Assembly: GCA_027485005.1 (NCBI GenBank)
Contig: JAIXRX010000098.1
Location: 1-14,305, forward strand
DNA length: 14,305 bases
Direction: 5' to 3'
DNA from: Alphaproteobacteria bacterium
Lineage (GTDB): Bacteria > Pseudomonadota > Alphaproteobacteria > Rickettsiales > JAIXRX01
The notes below the pieces were generated by a model, which worked only from the letters and a program-made list of their open reading frames with translations, was not told the origin of the DNA and did no database searches. The position numbers and the translations under genes are program-made. Positions 1 to 5,678 of this stretch are shown here, in pieces; the first letter of the stretch is position 1; every line of letters starts with the position of its first letter.

Positions 1-630
1 CACTTTATCAATCTGAATACCAAAGCCCATATCAAGCATACGGTCGGTTTCATCGAGCACCAAGAAATTGGCGTCATGCAACATGAGGCTGCCGCGTTCC
101 AAATGGTCATTGATACGACCTGGGGTACCCACGATAACGCGAGGACGCATGCGCAATTGTTGCAATTGTTTTGGCATGGATTCGCCACCAATCAACAAGG
201 CTGATTTAATAGGGCTGCGTTTGCCAAGCAATTTTTCCATCATTTCCACCACTTGCACAGCAAGCTCGCGGGTTGGCAACATCACCAGCGCAGTGCCGCG
301 TGGGTTGGTCATCAAGCGGGTAATCATCGGGATACCGAACGCGCCGGTTTTGCCGGTGCCGGTTTGAGCCGAACCCAAAATGTCGCGACCTTCAAGCGCT
401 GGCGGAATCGCTGCTGCTTGAATTGGGGTTGGGGTATTGAAGTTGATGGCTTTCAATGATTCGAGCAATGCGGTTGGCAAGCCCAATGAATCAAAGTTTT
501 CCAAGCCGCCATTGGCAGCTGCTGAAGCAACAGACGGCGCTTTCGGCGCTGCGGCTGGCATGTCAGGGGTATCATTCATCATCTCGTTATTGTCGTTGGT
601 CATTTCTTCGTTCATGTCAAAATTTTCCAT
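1..630 (-). CDS. DEAD-box ATP-dependent RNA helicase, N-terminal part (runs off left edge)
   Basis: ATP-dependent RNA helicase of the DEAD-box family, which unwinds RNA duplexes in ribosome assembly, RNA decay or cold adaptation. Only the first 210 residues (RecA-like domain 1) are here; the C-terminal helicase domain lies beyond base 1. Visible motifs, numbered from the ATG at 630: Q motif NTPTPIQ (65-71), motif I AQTGTGKT (88-95), Ia PTRELA (119-124), GG (148-149), Ib TPGR (169-172) and motif II DETD (193-196). DETD replaces the usual DEAD. The first ~40 residues are an acidic, Met/Asn-rich lead-in followed by an Ala/Pro linker. The start is uncertain: the frame is open to a stop at 739-741, with ATGs at 720, 657, 630, 615 and 603 and no strong Shine-Dalgarno at any of them. 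I prefer 630 because the sequence just before the Q motif then has a normal length. The family is certain; the member (RhlE-, DeaD- or SrmB-like) cannot be told without the C-terminus. Confidence 0.9.
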   Translation of the reverse strand, partial: MENFDMNEEMTNDNNEMMNDTPDMPAAAPKAPSVASAAANGGLENFDSLGLPTALLESLKAINFNTPTPIQAAAIPPALEGRDILGSAQTGTGKTGAFGIPMITRLMTNPRGTALVMLPTRELAVQVVEMMEKLLGKRSPIKSALLIGGESMPKQLQQLRMRPRVIVGTPGRINDHLERGSLMLHDANFLVLDETDRMLDMGFGIQIDKV

Positions 631-908
631 GGGTAATTCATCTTTCAAAAAATACATGCGTGCATCAGCTGCTGCGCCACCATGGTGCAGACATGCCAAA
701 AGTTCTGTCATCCAAGGCATTGGCTTGGTCACTCTTGGTTAACGCAAAGATCATCTAAAGAAAGAGATCCACCTATCCTGCACTGATCAACAAGGATTCG
801 GCGGGATAAAACTTTTGCAACCGATCGCCAATAAACACGGCGTGGGGCAAAAAGAACTGCACATACAAAGAGTATCGAAAAAACTCAAGGCGGCTTATGT
901 CACAGCAT

Positions 909-917
909 TGTGGATAA
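909..917 (-). promoter_or_regulatory. Perfect DnaA-box consensus 9-mer
   Basis: The minus strand reads TTATCCACA, identical to the strongest E. coli DnaA box. It lies between the helicase gene and the repeat element. A single box can act in titration or transcriptional control, or be a chance match; no box cluster accompanies it. Confidence 0.3.
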
Positions 918-951
918 GTCAAGGGGTATCTTTGTTTTTGTTTCCGCTGCG

Positions 952-1084
952 CGCCTACTGCGCTCGCATGAAACGAGCTGAAGGCTCACTCGGCCTACTG
1001 GCCTTGTTGCGCTTGCCCCCGCTATCGCCGCTCCTGCGGCTCACATGGGGCGTGGCTCAGTGCTGGGGCGGCCTACTGGTCTTA
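952..1084. repeat. Dispersed intergenic repeat, composite copy (two modules)
   Basis: Two repeat modules lie side by side. Module A (about 952-1003) matches 2351-2402: both share an ACTGC/CCTGC..CTCG.ATGAAAC.AGCT.AAGGCT core and end in CGGCCTACTGGC. Module B (about 1012-1084) matches 3957-4017: both start CTTGCCCCCGCTAT or TTTGCCCCCGCTAT, contain the perfect hairpin GCCGC-TCCT-GCGGC (here 1027-1040), then CTCACATGG, and end GGTCTTA. Module B here also contains a second CGGCCTACTGG (1069-1079), which links the two modules. An outer GCCCC/GGGGC pair can extend the hairpin. This is consistent with a REP-like or MITE-like non-coding element. No transposase is seen. Confidence 0.7.
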
Positions 1085-1183
1085 TACCCAAGCAAATTAG
1101 ACAAAGTTAGGAAACCGAGCCAGTCTTGAGCTCTCCTCATGTGAGGTTTAGTAGAACCGAGCGGAGGAAAACTTAATAAGCAC

Positions 1184-1221
1184 AAAAAAACACCCCCAAA
1201 CCCTTGCGGGAATGGAGGTGT
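1184..1221 (-). terminator. Intrinsic terminator of the 155-aa membrane protein gene
   Basis: A hairpin (stem arms about 1190-1203 and 1208-1221, tetraloop 1204-1207, small internal loop) is followed on the minus strand by seven U residues (A-run 1184-1190 on the plus strand). The one mismatch in the outer stem becomes a G-U pair in the minus-strand RNA, which supports minus-strand use. It lies about 26 nt after the stop codon. Confidence 0.85.
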
Positions 1222-1247
1222 GATGACTGTGAGGTAGCAAGCCTCAC

Positions 1248-1715
1248 TTAATTTTTAGGAAATTCGGCACGGAATTCTTCCATCGCTCCTTTCCAAATTT
1301 TAGGGCTTACCCAAAAACCGATGAACTGCCCCCAGAAATTGTTAAAAACAACTCCCATGAGCATGCCTTTACCCAACTCTCCTGGGCCAAACGGATTGTT
1401 GGAGTAAAACATGATTCCCGCCACAATGAGAAAAAATATTGCGGTGGAAATGGCAAATTTTTCATCACCGGGAATGAGCCGCTTGCCAAGCAACTCGCTT
1501 AAAAGCCATATTGATATCCCCATAATCCATGGGGCAACAATATATCCGCCAATAAAGTTTTCTTTATCGAAAAACTCTAATTGGCTTTGGTGCACCCAAG
1601 CTGAGTAAGTTGCACCAAGAAATATTGCAGCAAATGCTGCAATTAATAAAACAGCCCCCACCAATGTGGCGATGGCACTTGCTTTGCCCTTAAGGGCACT
1701 GAATGATAAACTCAT
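1248..1715 (-). CDS. Hypothetical multi-pass inner-membrane protein (155 aa)
   Basis: I do not recognise the family. The 155-residue protein has about four hydrophobic segments: roughly residues 15-36, 55-75, 86-103 and a weaker, Gly-rich one at 112-135 (GMLMGVVFNNFWGQFIGFW). They are separated by short loops with charged residues, and the C-terminus is charged. This suggests a small integral inner-membrane protein with both ends near the cytoplasm. The start at 1715 is the only in-frame ATG before the first hydrophobic segment; the upstream sequence is A/T-rich with only a weak purine tract. It stands alone, with its own terminator at 1184-1221, and is separated from the similar-sized membrane protein at 1884-2255 by that gene's terminator. 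An 18-bp element found upstream of both genes lies about 110 bp before this start. The codons look more A/T-rich than those of tldD or rpoD. A real gene is likely; the function is unknown. Confidence 0.75.
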   Translation of the reverse strand: MSLSFSALKGKASAIATLVGAVLLIAAFAAIFLGATYSAWVHQSQLEFFDKENFIGGYIVAPWIMGISIWLLSELLGKRLIPGDEKFAISTAIFFLIVAGIMFYSNNPFGPGELGKGMLMGVVFNNFWGQFIGFWVSPKIWKGAMEEFRAEFPKN

Positions 1716-1824
1716 CTTTTTTTAAATTATTGAGGCCCGCTAGCTAAGGTCACTACCCGCGCGCTGCCTCGTGAAACATAAAGTAATTATCCGTTTTAGT
1801 TTACCTCAAATAAATGATTTGTGA

Positions 1825-1842
1825 TGTGAAGATTTGATGACA
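1825..1842 (-). promoter_or_regulatory. 18-bp imperfect dyad, copy 1 (shared upstream element)
   Basis: The minus strand reads TGTCATCAAATCTTCACA, identical over 18 bases to 2309-2326. It has dyad symmetry of the form TGTnAnnA-nn-TnnTnACA, as in many transcription-factor sites. It sits about 110 bp upstream of the membrane protein gene starting at 1715 and just past the terminator of the next gene. Confidence 0.45.
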
Positions 1843-1844
1843 AT

Positions 1845-1884
1845 AAAAAAGCCCCACCCGAAAGAATCGGAGCGGAGCTTTTTT
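1845..1884 (-). terminator. Intrinsic terminator of the 123-aa membrane protein gene
   Basis: A GC-rich hairpin (arms about 1851-1861 and 1867-1878, with G-U pairs in the minus-strand RNA and one bulge) is flanked by an A-run at 1845-1850 and a T-run at 1879-1885. It overlaps the stop codon of the minus-strand gene ending at 1884. The symmetry of the tails means it could also work on the plus strand. Confidence 0.8.
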
Positions 1885-2255
1885 TACTTTTTCCTAATGC
1901 GGTGAATGAGCACACCGACAAAAGGAATCGCACTTAACAGCATCATCCACCACCCCTCAATATGAGGGACAGAAAAAATGTGCAGAAGAAACTCTATTGC
2001 GATTAACGCGGCAGAGCCGATGGCCACAAGCAACCGCTGCGTTTTGCTGGCCACCCAAACAAACACAGCTTCAACCTCATGACGAAACCACGCCACAGCC
2101 ACAGACGCGACCAATAGCAAAGGCCCCAAAAGGCTTTTAAACATGCTTGGCTTTTGACCAAACATAAGGACTTTGGGCGTGGTCAATTCCTTGAATGCCC
2201 AAAAACTTAATAAACAGACCACCATAAAAACAGCGGTCTTTAAGATATTTTTCAT
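1884..2255 (-). CDS. Hypothetical four-helix inner-membrane protein (123 aa)
   Basis: I do not recognise the family. The 123-residue protein has about four hydrophobic stretches (approximately residues 4-22, 42-60, 74-96 and 101-117) and a basic tail ending RIRKK, which suggests a cytoplasmic C-terminus. Residues 23-41 and 61-73 form short loops. The first segment could be read as a signal anchor. The ATG at 2255 is preceded by a very A/T-rich leader without a visible Shine-Dalgarno, so initiation may be weak or leader-dependent. The stop codon sits inside its own terminator (1845-1884). It is similar in size and layout to the 155-aa protein downstream, but I see no clear sequence similarity between them; they share the 18-bp element upstream (2309-2326 here, 54 bp before the start). 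The gene is probably real and the function unknown. Confidence 0.7.
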   Translation of the reverse strand: MKNILKTAVFMVVCLLSFWAFKELTTPKVLMFGQKPSMFKSLLGPLLLVASVAVAWFRHEVEAVFVWVASKTQRLLVAIGSAALIAIEFLLHIFSVPHIEGWWMMLLSAIPFVGVLIHRIRKK

Positions 2256-2308
2256 AAAATTATTAATTTAATAACCGCCCACACATACATGAATTTAGCA
2301 CCATAAAG

Positions 2309-2326
2309 TGTGAAGATTTGATGACA
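2309..2326 (-). promoter_or_regulatory. 18-bp imperfect dyad, copy 2 (shared upstream element)
   Basis: Identical to 1825-1842. On the minus strand it lies 54 bp upstream of the start at 2255 and is flanked by CATAAA/TTTATG, which adds further symmetry around it. A shared operator is one explanation; a fragment of a duplicated segment is another. Confidence 0.45.
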
Positions 2327-2350
2327 GTTTTATGCGTTTTTTACTCTACG

Positions 2351-2402
2351 TGCATCCTGCACTCGTATGAAACTAGCTCAAGGCTGATTCGGCCTACTGG
2401 CA
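2351..2402. repeat. Dispersed intergenic repeat, module A copy
   Basis: Matches about 952-1003 with scattered substitutions. Both share CTCG.ATGAAAC.AGCT.AAGGCT and end CGGCCTACTGGC. It sits between the divergent 123-aa membrane protein gene and tldD and carries no reading frame of interest. Confidence 0.6.
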
Positions 2403-2508
2403 TCAATGCTAACAACACAAGTTTCTTGCCACCTTACACAAAGCTGTTATTCAATCATACAGGCGCGTTATGCGTCACCCGCCACCCATCACACAAAGTG
2501 CAGCTACC

Positions 2509-3945
2509 ATGACCGACCTTGCTCTTCTCAATGACCTCTTCTTCCACCGCACCGGCCTTGATCAAGCTCGCACCCAATCTATCGTGAACAACACATTGCA
2601 AGGCCTTGATGATGGTGAATTATTTTTAGAATATGTGCAGGCTGAATCCCTGAGCTGGGATGACGGGCGCTTGCGCAATGCCAGCTTCAATACCGAGCAA
2701 GGCTTTGGTCTGCGCGGCGTGCTGGGGGAAGCTGTGTCCTACGCCCATGCGACTACACTGGACGAAGCCGCGATAAAACGCGCCGCTGAAACCGTACGCG
2801 CTGTCAATTTTGGGCAAGCAAGTGCCAAGGCCGTCGAGATGCCGTTTGGCACCAATGCCGCGCTCTATGCCGATCTAAACCCACTGAACGAACAACCGTT
2901 TGAGCAAAAAATCGCGCTGCTACAGCAAATAGATGCCTATGTGCGCGGCAAAGATCCACGCGTCAAGCAAGTGTCAGTCGCACTTTCGGGCAGCTGGCAA
3001 GCGGTGCAGATTTTGCGTGCAGGTGGCGCTGTGGCAGGGGATATTCGCCCATTGGTACGCCTGAATATTTCGGTGGTGGTAGAACAGAATGGCCGCATGG
3101 AAACAGGCAGTTATGGCGCGGGTGGCCGCACTTCCTACGGCCTGTATCTCAGCGAAGATCAATGGCAAATGCAAGCAAATGAGGCGCTGCGTCAAGCCCT
3201 CACCAATCTCGAATCTATCCCTGCCCCTGCGGGTGAAATGCAAGTGCTGGTGGGCCCAGGTTGGCCGGGTGTGCTGCTGCATGAGGCTGTTGGACACGGC
3301 TTGGAAGGCGATTTCAATCGTAAAAAAACGAGCGCCTTTGCGGGTTTGCTTGGGCAGCAAGTGGCCGCCAAAGGCGTCACCGTGGTGGATAACGGCACCC
3401 TGCCCGACCGCCGTGGATCCTTGAGTATCGACGACGAAGGCACTCCTACCGAAAACACAGTGCTGATTGAAGACGGGATTTTGAAAGGCTATATGCAAGA
3501 CCGCCTGAATGCGCGCCTGATGGGCATGCGCCCCACTGGCAATGGCCGCCGTGAAGGCTATGCCCACACCCCCATGCCACGTATGACCAACACCTACATG
3601 CTGGCAGGCTCCGAAGACCCGCAGGAAATGCTACGCGGCATGAAAAATGGCCTCTATGCCGTGAACTTTGGCGGTGGTCAGGTGGATATTACCTCGGGCA
3701 AATTCGTGTTCTCTGCCTCCGAAGCCTATCTGGTGGAAGATGGCAAAATCAAAGCACCCGTCAAAGGCGCCACGCTCATCGGCAATGGGCCCGAAGTACT
3801 GAAACTGGTGCGCGCAATCGGCAATGACCTACAGCTTGATAAAGGCGTGGGCACCTGCGGTAAAGGCGGCCAGAGCGTGCCTGCGGGCGTAGGGCAACCG
3901 TCCCTCCTCATCGAAAAAATGACGGTGGGCGGCACGCAGGTTTAG
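2509..3945 (+). CDS. tldD: TldD, zinc metalloprotease subunit (TldD/TldE system)
   Basis: TldD forms a heterodimeric metalloprotease with TldE (PmbA). In enterobacteria it processes microcins and the antitoxin CcdA and degrades unfolded peptides in the cytoplasm. The active-site motif HEAVGH is at residues 258-263, followed by GLEGDFNRKKTSAF, the family signature; the two histidines and the glutamate are the expected zinc ligands and catalytic base. The conserved C-terminal GTCGKGGQSVPAGVGQPSLL is also present. Length from 2509 is 478 aa, close to the E. coli protein (481). The frame opens earlier at 2470, where AGG lies 6 nt before an ATG. I prefer 2509 because the extra 13 residues (Pro-rich) look unlike the family and MTDLALL resembles other alphaproteobacterial starts. 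The partner TldE/PmbA is not in the window. Neighbours are unrelated, so the gene is probably monocistronic. A repeat hairpin follows the stop by about 25 bp. Confidence 0.95.
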   Translation: MTDLALLNDLFFHRTGLDQARTQSIVNNTLQGLDDGELFLEYVQAESLSWDDGRLRNASFNTEQGFGLRGVLGEAVSYAHATTLDEAAIKRAAETVRAVNFGQASAKAVEMPFGTNAALYADLNPLNEQPFEQKIALLQQIDAYVRGKDPRVKQVSVALSGSWQAVQILRAGGAVAGDIRPLVRLNISVVVEQNGRMETGSYGAGGRTSYGLYLSEDQWQMQANEALRQALTNLESIPAPAGEMQVLVGPGWPGVLLHEAVGHGLEGDFNRKKTSAFAGLLGQQVAAKGVTVVDNGTLPDRRGSLSIDDEGTPTENTVLIEDGILKGYMQDRLNARLMGMRPTGNGRREGYAHTPMPRMTNTYMLAGSEDPQEMLRGMKNGLYAVNFGGGQVDITSGKFVFSASEAYLVEDGKIKAPVKGATLIGNGPEVLKLVRAIGNDLQLDKGVGTCGKGGQSVPAGVGQPSLLIEKMTVGGTQV

Positions 3946-3956
3946 TTTGTATTGTG

Positions 3957-4017
3957 TTTGCCCCCGCTATTGCCGCTCCTGCGGCTCACATGGAGCTTGC
4001 TCAAGGCTGGGGTCTTA
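3957..4017. repeat. Dispersed intergenic repeat, module B copy
   Basis: Matches about 1012-1084 over most of its length. It has the same perfect hairpin GCCGC-TCCT-GCGGC (3972-3985) and the same TTGCCCCCGCTAT start and GGTCTTA end, but is shorter because it lacks the inner CGGCCTACTGG part. It lies just 3' of the tldD stop, a typical REP position. There is no T-run, so it is not a classical terminator. Confidence 0.65.
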
Positions 4018-4164
4018 TGACATTCACCTCTCCACAGCACCACCCCACCACTCGCAAAAGTTAACTTGTTAACACTTTTTCAATCCTTTTAGCGTAAAAA
4101 TAGTAAAGTAAATGACAGTTTCATGACAGCTTTGTGAATTGTTTGTTACAGTGCAAGTTAAGGG

Positions 4165-4194
4165 TTGCTGCGGGTATGAAGTGTTTGGTATAGT
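4165..4194 (+). promoter_or_regulatory. Candidate sigma-70 promoter for the hypothetical cluster
   Basis: TTGCTG (4165-4170), an 18-nt spacer, then TATAGT (4189-4194). The -10 matches 5 of 6 and the -35 has the TTG core only. It would give a 5' leader of about 60 nt before the ATG at 4260. Confidence 0.35.
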
Positions 4195-4259
4195 TCAAAC
4201 ATGGGCATTCAGATGGAAACCTTTTCCCTGCCCAAAAAGAAAAATAAGAGGAGATGAAT

Positions 4260-4451
4260 ATGAATATTAGTGACGCTCTAAAAGGTTCAATCGATGGATT
4301 TGCTTCAGGCGCTATTATAAGCGCAGGCACTAATGGCTTGTCTGAAGGAGGGCGCGTTGCTTTCCAAAATATAATTAGCACACAAGCTGCTATGATGGGA
4401 CAAGGTCAAAGCGCCGAATTCCGCAAAGCCCCACAAGGTCACAGTCGTTAA
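4260..4451 (+). CDS. Small hypothetical protein (63 aa)
   Basis: I do not recognise this short protein. The sequence is Gly/Ala/Ser-rich with a mildly hydrophobic stretch (about residues 12-24) but no clear transmembrane helix, and ends in a basic tail (APQGHSR). The ribosome-binding site decides the start: AAGAGGAG ends at 4253, directly against the ATG at 4254 but 6 nt before the ATG at 4260, so the second ATG is the correct one. That near-ideal Shine-Dalgarno is the best evidence that it is translated. It is followed after 40 bp by the 125-aa gene on the same strand, and a candidate promoter precedes it. The segment after its stop contains CTCCTCTT, perfectly complementary to its ribosome-binding site. 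A small secreted or regulatory peptide is possible, but nothing shows it. Confidence 0.65.
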   Translation: MNISDALKGSIDGFASGAIISAGTNGLSEGGRVAFQNIISTQAAMMGQGQSAEFRKAPQGHSR

Positions 4452-4491
4452 ACTTTAAGCCCTTCCTCCTCTTGTAAAAAAAGCTTAAATC

Positions 4492-4869
4492 ATGTACGCA
4501 CAAGCTATGAATAATACACAGGCGCCAGGCGCCCCTCTCTCCCTCGAGTCCTACGAGATTCCTGCCGACGTTGCCAACGAGCAGGTCGTCATCTTCATGC
4601 GCGGTATCAATTTATTTGGTGACGCCGTGTTTTCCTATGTAGAAATTACGCTGGCGAAGTTGAAAGAAATGAAAATCAACATGGACAGCAACAAAAACTT
4701 CCGCCCCGCCGACTATGGCACGGTGCTCGCGGCTGGCCGTGGTGAGCCGTCTAAAGAACTGAAAGAAGAAATGGCACGCGAACATAATTTAGTGGATGTG
4801 CCAATGCCAAAAGTTGACCGCCCGGTCATCAAACCCGCCCCTCGTTTTTCTTATAACGACGACGATTAA
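4492..4869 (+). CDS. Conserved-looking hypothetical protein (125 aa)
   Basis: I do not recognise the family. The protein is soluble-looking, 125 residues, with no signal peptide. The N-terminus is Ala/Pro-rich (about 1-18). The core (about 30-95) is helical, with a patterned amphipathic segment LAKLKEMKINM, then FRPADYGTVLAAGRGEPSKEL, whose Gly/Pro-rich turn looks like a conserved motif. The tail is Pro-rich and basic and ends in an acidic YNDDD. The ATG at 4492 and another at 4507 are both possible; neither has a good Shine-Dalgarno, which contrasts with the genes on either side. It sits 40 bp after the 63-aa gene and 63 bp before the twin-arginine-motif gene, so it could be co-transcribed. 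Function unknown. Confidence 0.7.
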   Translation: MYAQAMNNTQAPGAPLSLESYEIPADVANEQVVIFMRGINLFGDAVFSYVEITLAKLKEMKINMDSNKNFRPADYGTVLAAGRGEPSKELKEEMAREHNLVDVPMPKVDRPVIKPAPRFSYNDDD

Positions 4870-4896
4870 TCATCAGCGATTAGCACTTTATTTACT

Positions 4897-4927
4897 TTGT
4901 TATTTTATACTCAAAAATAACAAGGAG
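4897..4927 (+). promoter_or_regulatory. Perfect 10-bp inverted repeat touching the ribosome-binding site
   Basis: TTGTTATTTT (4897-4906) and AAAATAACAA (4914-4923) pair perfectly around a 7-nt loop. The Shine-Dalgarno AAGGAG (4922-4927) begins inside the right arm. It could be an RNA hairpin that tunes translation of the gene at 4933, or a DNA dyad bound by a regulator. It lacks a T-run, so it is unlikely to be a terminator. Confidence 0.5.
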
Positions 4928-4932
4928 TTTCT

Positions 4933-5607
4933 ATGTCTGATACCACCAAACGAAACATGCTACCGCGTACCTTTGGTATGCTAAGAGACGCTCCATCAGA
5001 GGTGCAGCGCAAAGTTTTAGAACGCGTGATTGAAAGAATCCCCGGTCGAGATTGTGATCTTGGGCGGCAATTTTTCAAACGCATGCTCAATGACCCCGCA
5101 CATGGCCCAGCAGAAGTTTTAGATTTCTTAGAGCGAGCCCGTGAAGATTTTTGGGCAGTCAATCTTAGTTCAGGTGAAAAAAAAGTCGTAGCAAAAACGA
5201 TTCCGAAACAAATAAGCCGCCGTACTTTTTTAAAAAGCCTTGGCATTAGTGGATCAACTTTTTTCTTTGGCTTGGGGCTCGTGGGAATTTGCGAAGCATT
5301 TGCCGAAACACAAGCGATTAATGCTGCAGAAGATAAATATCCAAAACGCGAACGTGATGCAAAACAACGAGAGGCTTTTTATAAAAGACTCGGAGAACTG
5401 GAACTTGAATATCCCGGTAGTAATATTGAAAACTACATGTTGTCTGTTGGCGCTTTAGTTTTGAATGGTATTCAGGCCATGCATTTTTATCAAAAAGACA
5501 TCACTGAACAAATCGAAGAAGTAGAGCGCGCAACCAAGGAAATGGGGCGAATGTTGAAAATTGAAGATTATTATAAATCTCAAAAACAAAATAGCCCAGC
5601 TATTTAG
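4933..5607 (+). CDS. Hypothetical protein with internal twin-arginine motif (224 aa)
   Basis: No family recognised. The layout is unusual. Residues 1-94 are a charged, helical, cytoplasm-like region. Residues 95-101 are SRRTFLK, a perfect Tat consensus (R96, R97). Residues 102-120 are a Gly/Phe/Leu-rich hydrophobic stretch, and AFA at 122-124 fits a signal-peptidase I site before E125. Residues 125-224 are charged and helical, with a likely coiled coil near 175-205. The start at 4933 is well supported: AAGGAG lies 5 nt upstream and no in-frame ATG, GTG or TTG sits just before the Tat motif. The protein therefore truly seems to carry about 95 residues before the Tat signal. It may be inserted by Tat as a membrane-anchored or cleaved protein, with its C-terminal part in the periplasm. 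No cofactor-binding motif is visible. The coding sequence looks more A/T-rich than that of the oxidase gene downstream (71 bp away). Confidence 0.75.
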   Translation: MSDTTKRNMLPRTFGMLRDAPSEVQRKVLERVIERIPGRDCDLGRQFFKRMLNDPAHGPAEVLDFLERAREDFWAVNLSSGEKKVVAKTIPKQISRRTFLKSLGISGSTFFFGLGLVGICEAFAETQAINAAEDKYPKRERDAKQREAFYKRLGELELEYPGSNIENYMLSVGALVLNGIQAMHFYQKDITEQIEEVERATKEMGRMLKIEDYYKSQKQNSPAI

Positions 5608-5641
5608 CCCCTACCTTCATCAAACTTTAACAATTCTGCGT

Positions 5642-5647
5642 TATAAT
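5642..5647 (+). promoter_or_regulatory. Candidate -10 element for the amine-oxidase-like gene
   Basis: A perfect TATAAT lies 31 nt before the ATG at 5679, a good distance for a short leader. No convincing -35 is found 16-18 nt upstream, so this may be an internal promoter of a larger transcription unit or a chance match in an A/T-rich gap. Confidence 0.35.
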
Positions 5648-5678
5648 CAATCTATCAACAGCTTAATGACGGCGGTTT

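Larger units (their letters stand above)
631..1183. other. Intergenic region without a credible gene
   Basis: No convincing gene lies between the helicase start and the terminator at 1184. It holds a possible upstream extension of the helicase frame (to 720), a perfect DnaA-box 9-mer at 909-917, and a composite GC-rich dispersed repeat at 952-1084. It also has a short palindrome CCTCATGTGAGG around 1135-1146 and a near-duplicated GAACCGAGC/GAAACCGAGC pair around 1111-1162. A plus-strand reading frame across 815-1129 is open but low in quality and overlaps the repeat. The helicase promoter must lie here or in 721-900, but I could not pick out a -35/-10 pair. Confidence 0.5.
3946..4259. other. 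Intergenic region between tldD and the hypothetical cluster
   Basis: No gene is seen. The region holds the module B repeat (3957-4017), a pair of GTTAAC sites separated by TT (4060-4073), a direct repeat of ATGACAG (about 4112-4129), a candidate promoter (4165-4194), and the strong ribosome-binding site of the next gene (4246-4253). Confidence 0.6.

Noticed and set aside
815..1129. Plus-strand open frame of about 104 codons
   Set aside because: It overlaps the DnaA-box region and the dispersed repeat, has no ribosome-binding site and no domain-like pattern.
1105..1180. Possible structured RNA (GAGCGGAGGAAAAC segment recalling RNase P RNA)
   Set aside because: The conserved GGAAAGTCC context and other RNase P core elements are missing; only a short purine-rich match.
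2974..3567. Minus-strand open frame of about 197 codons
   Set aside because: Antisense of tldD, including the HEAVGH region; no independent signal.
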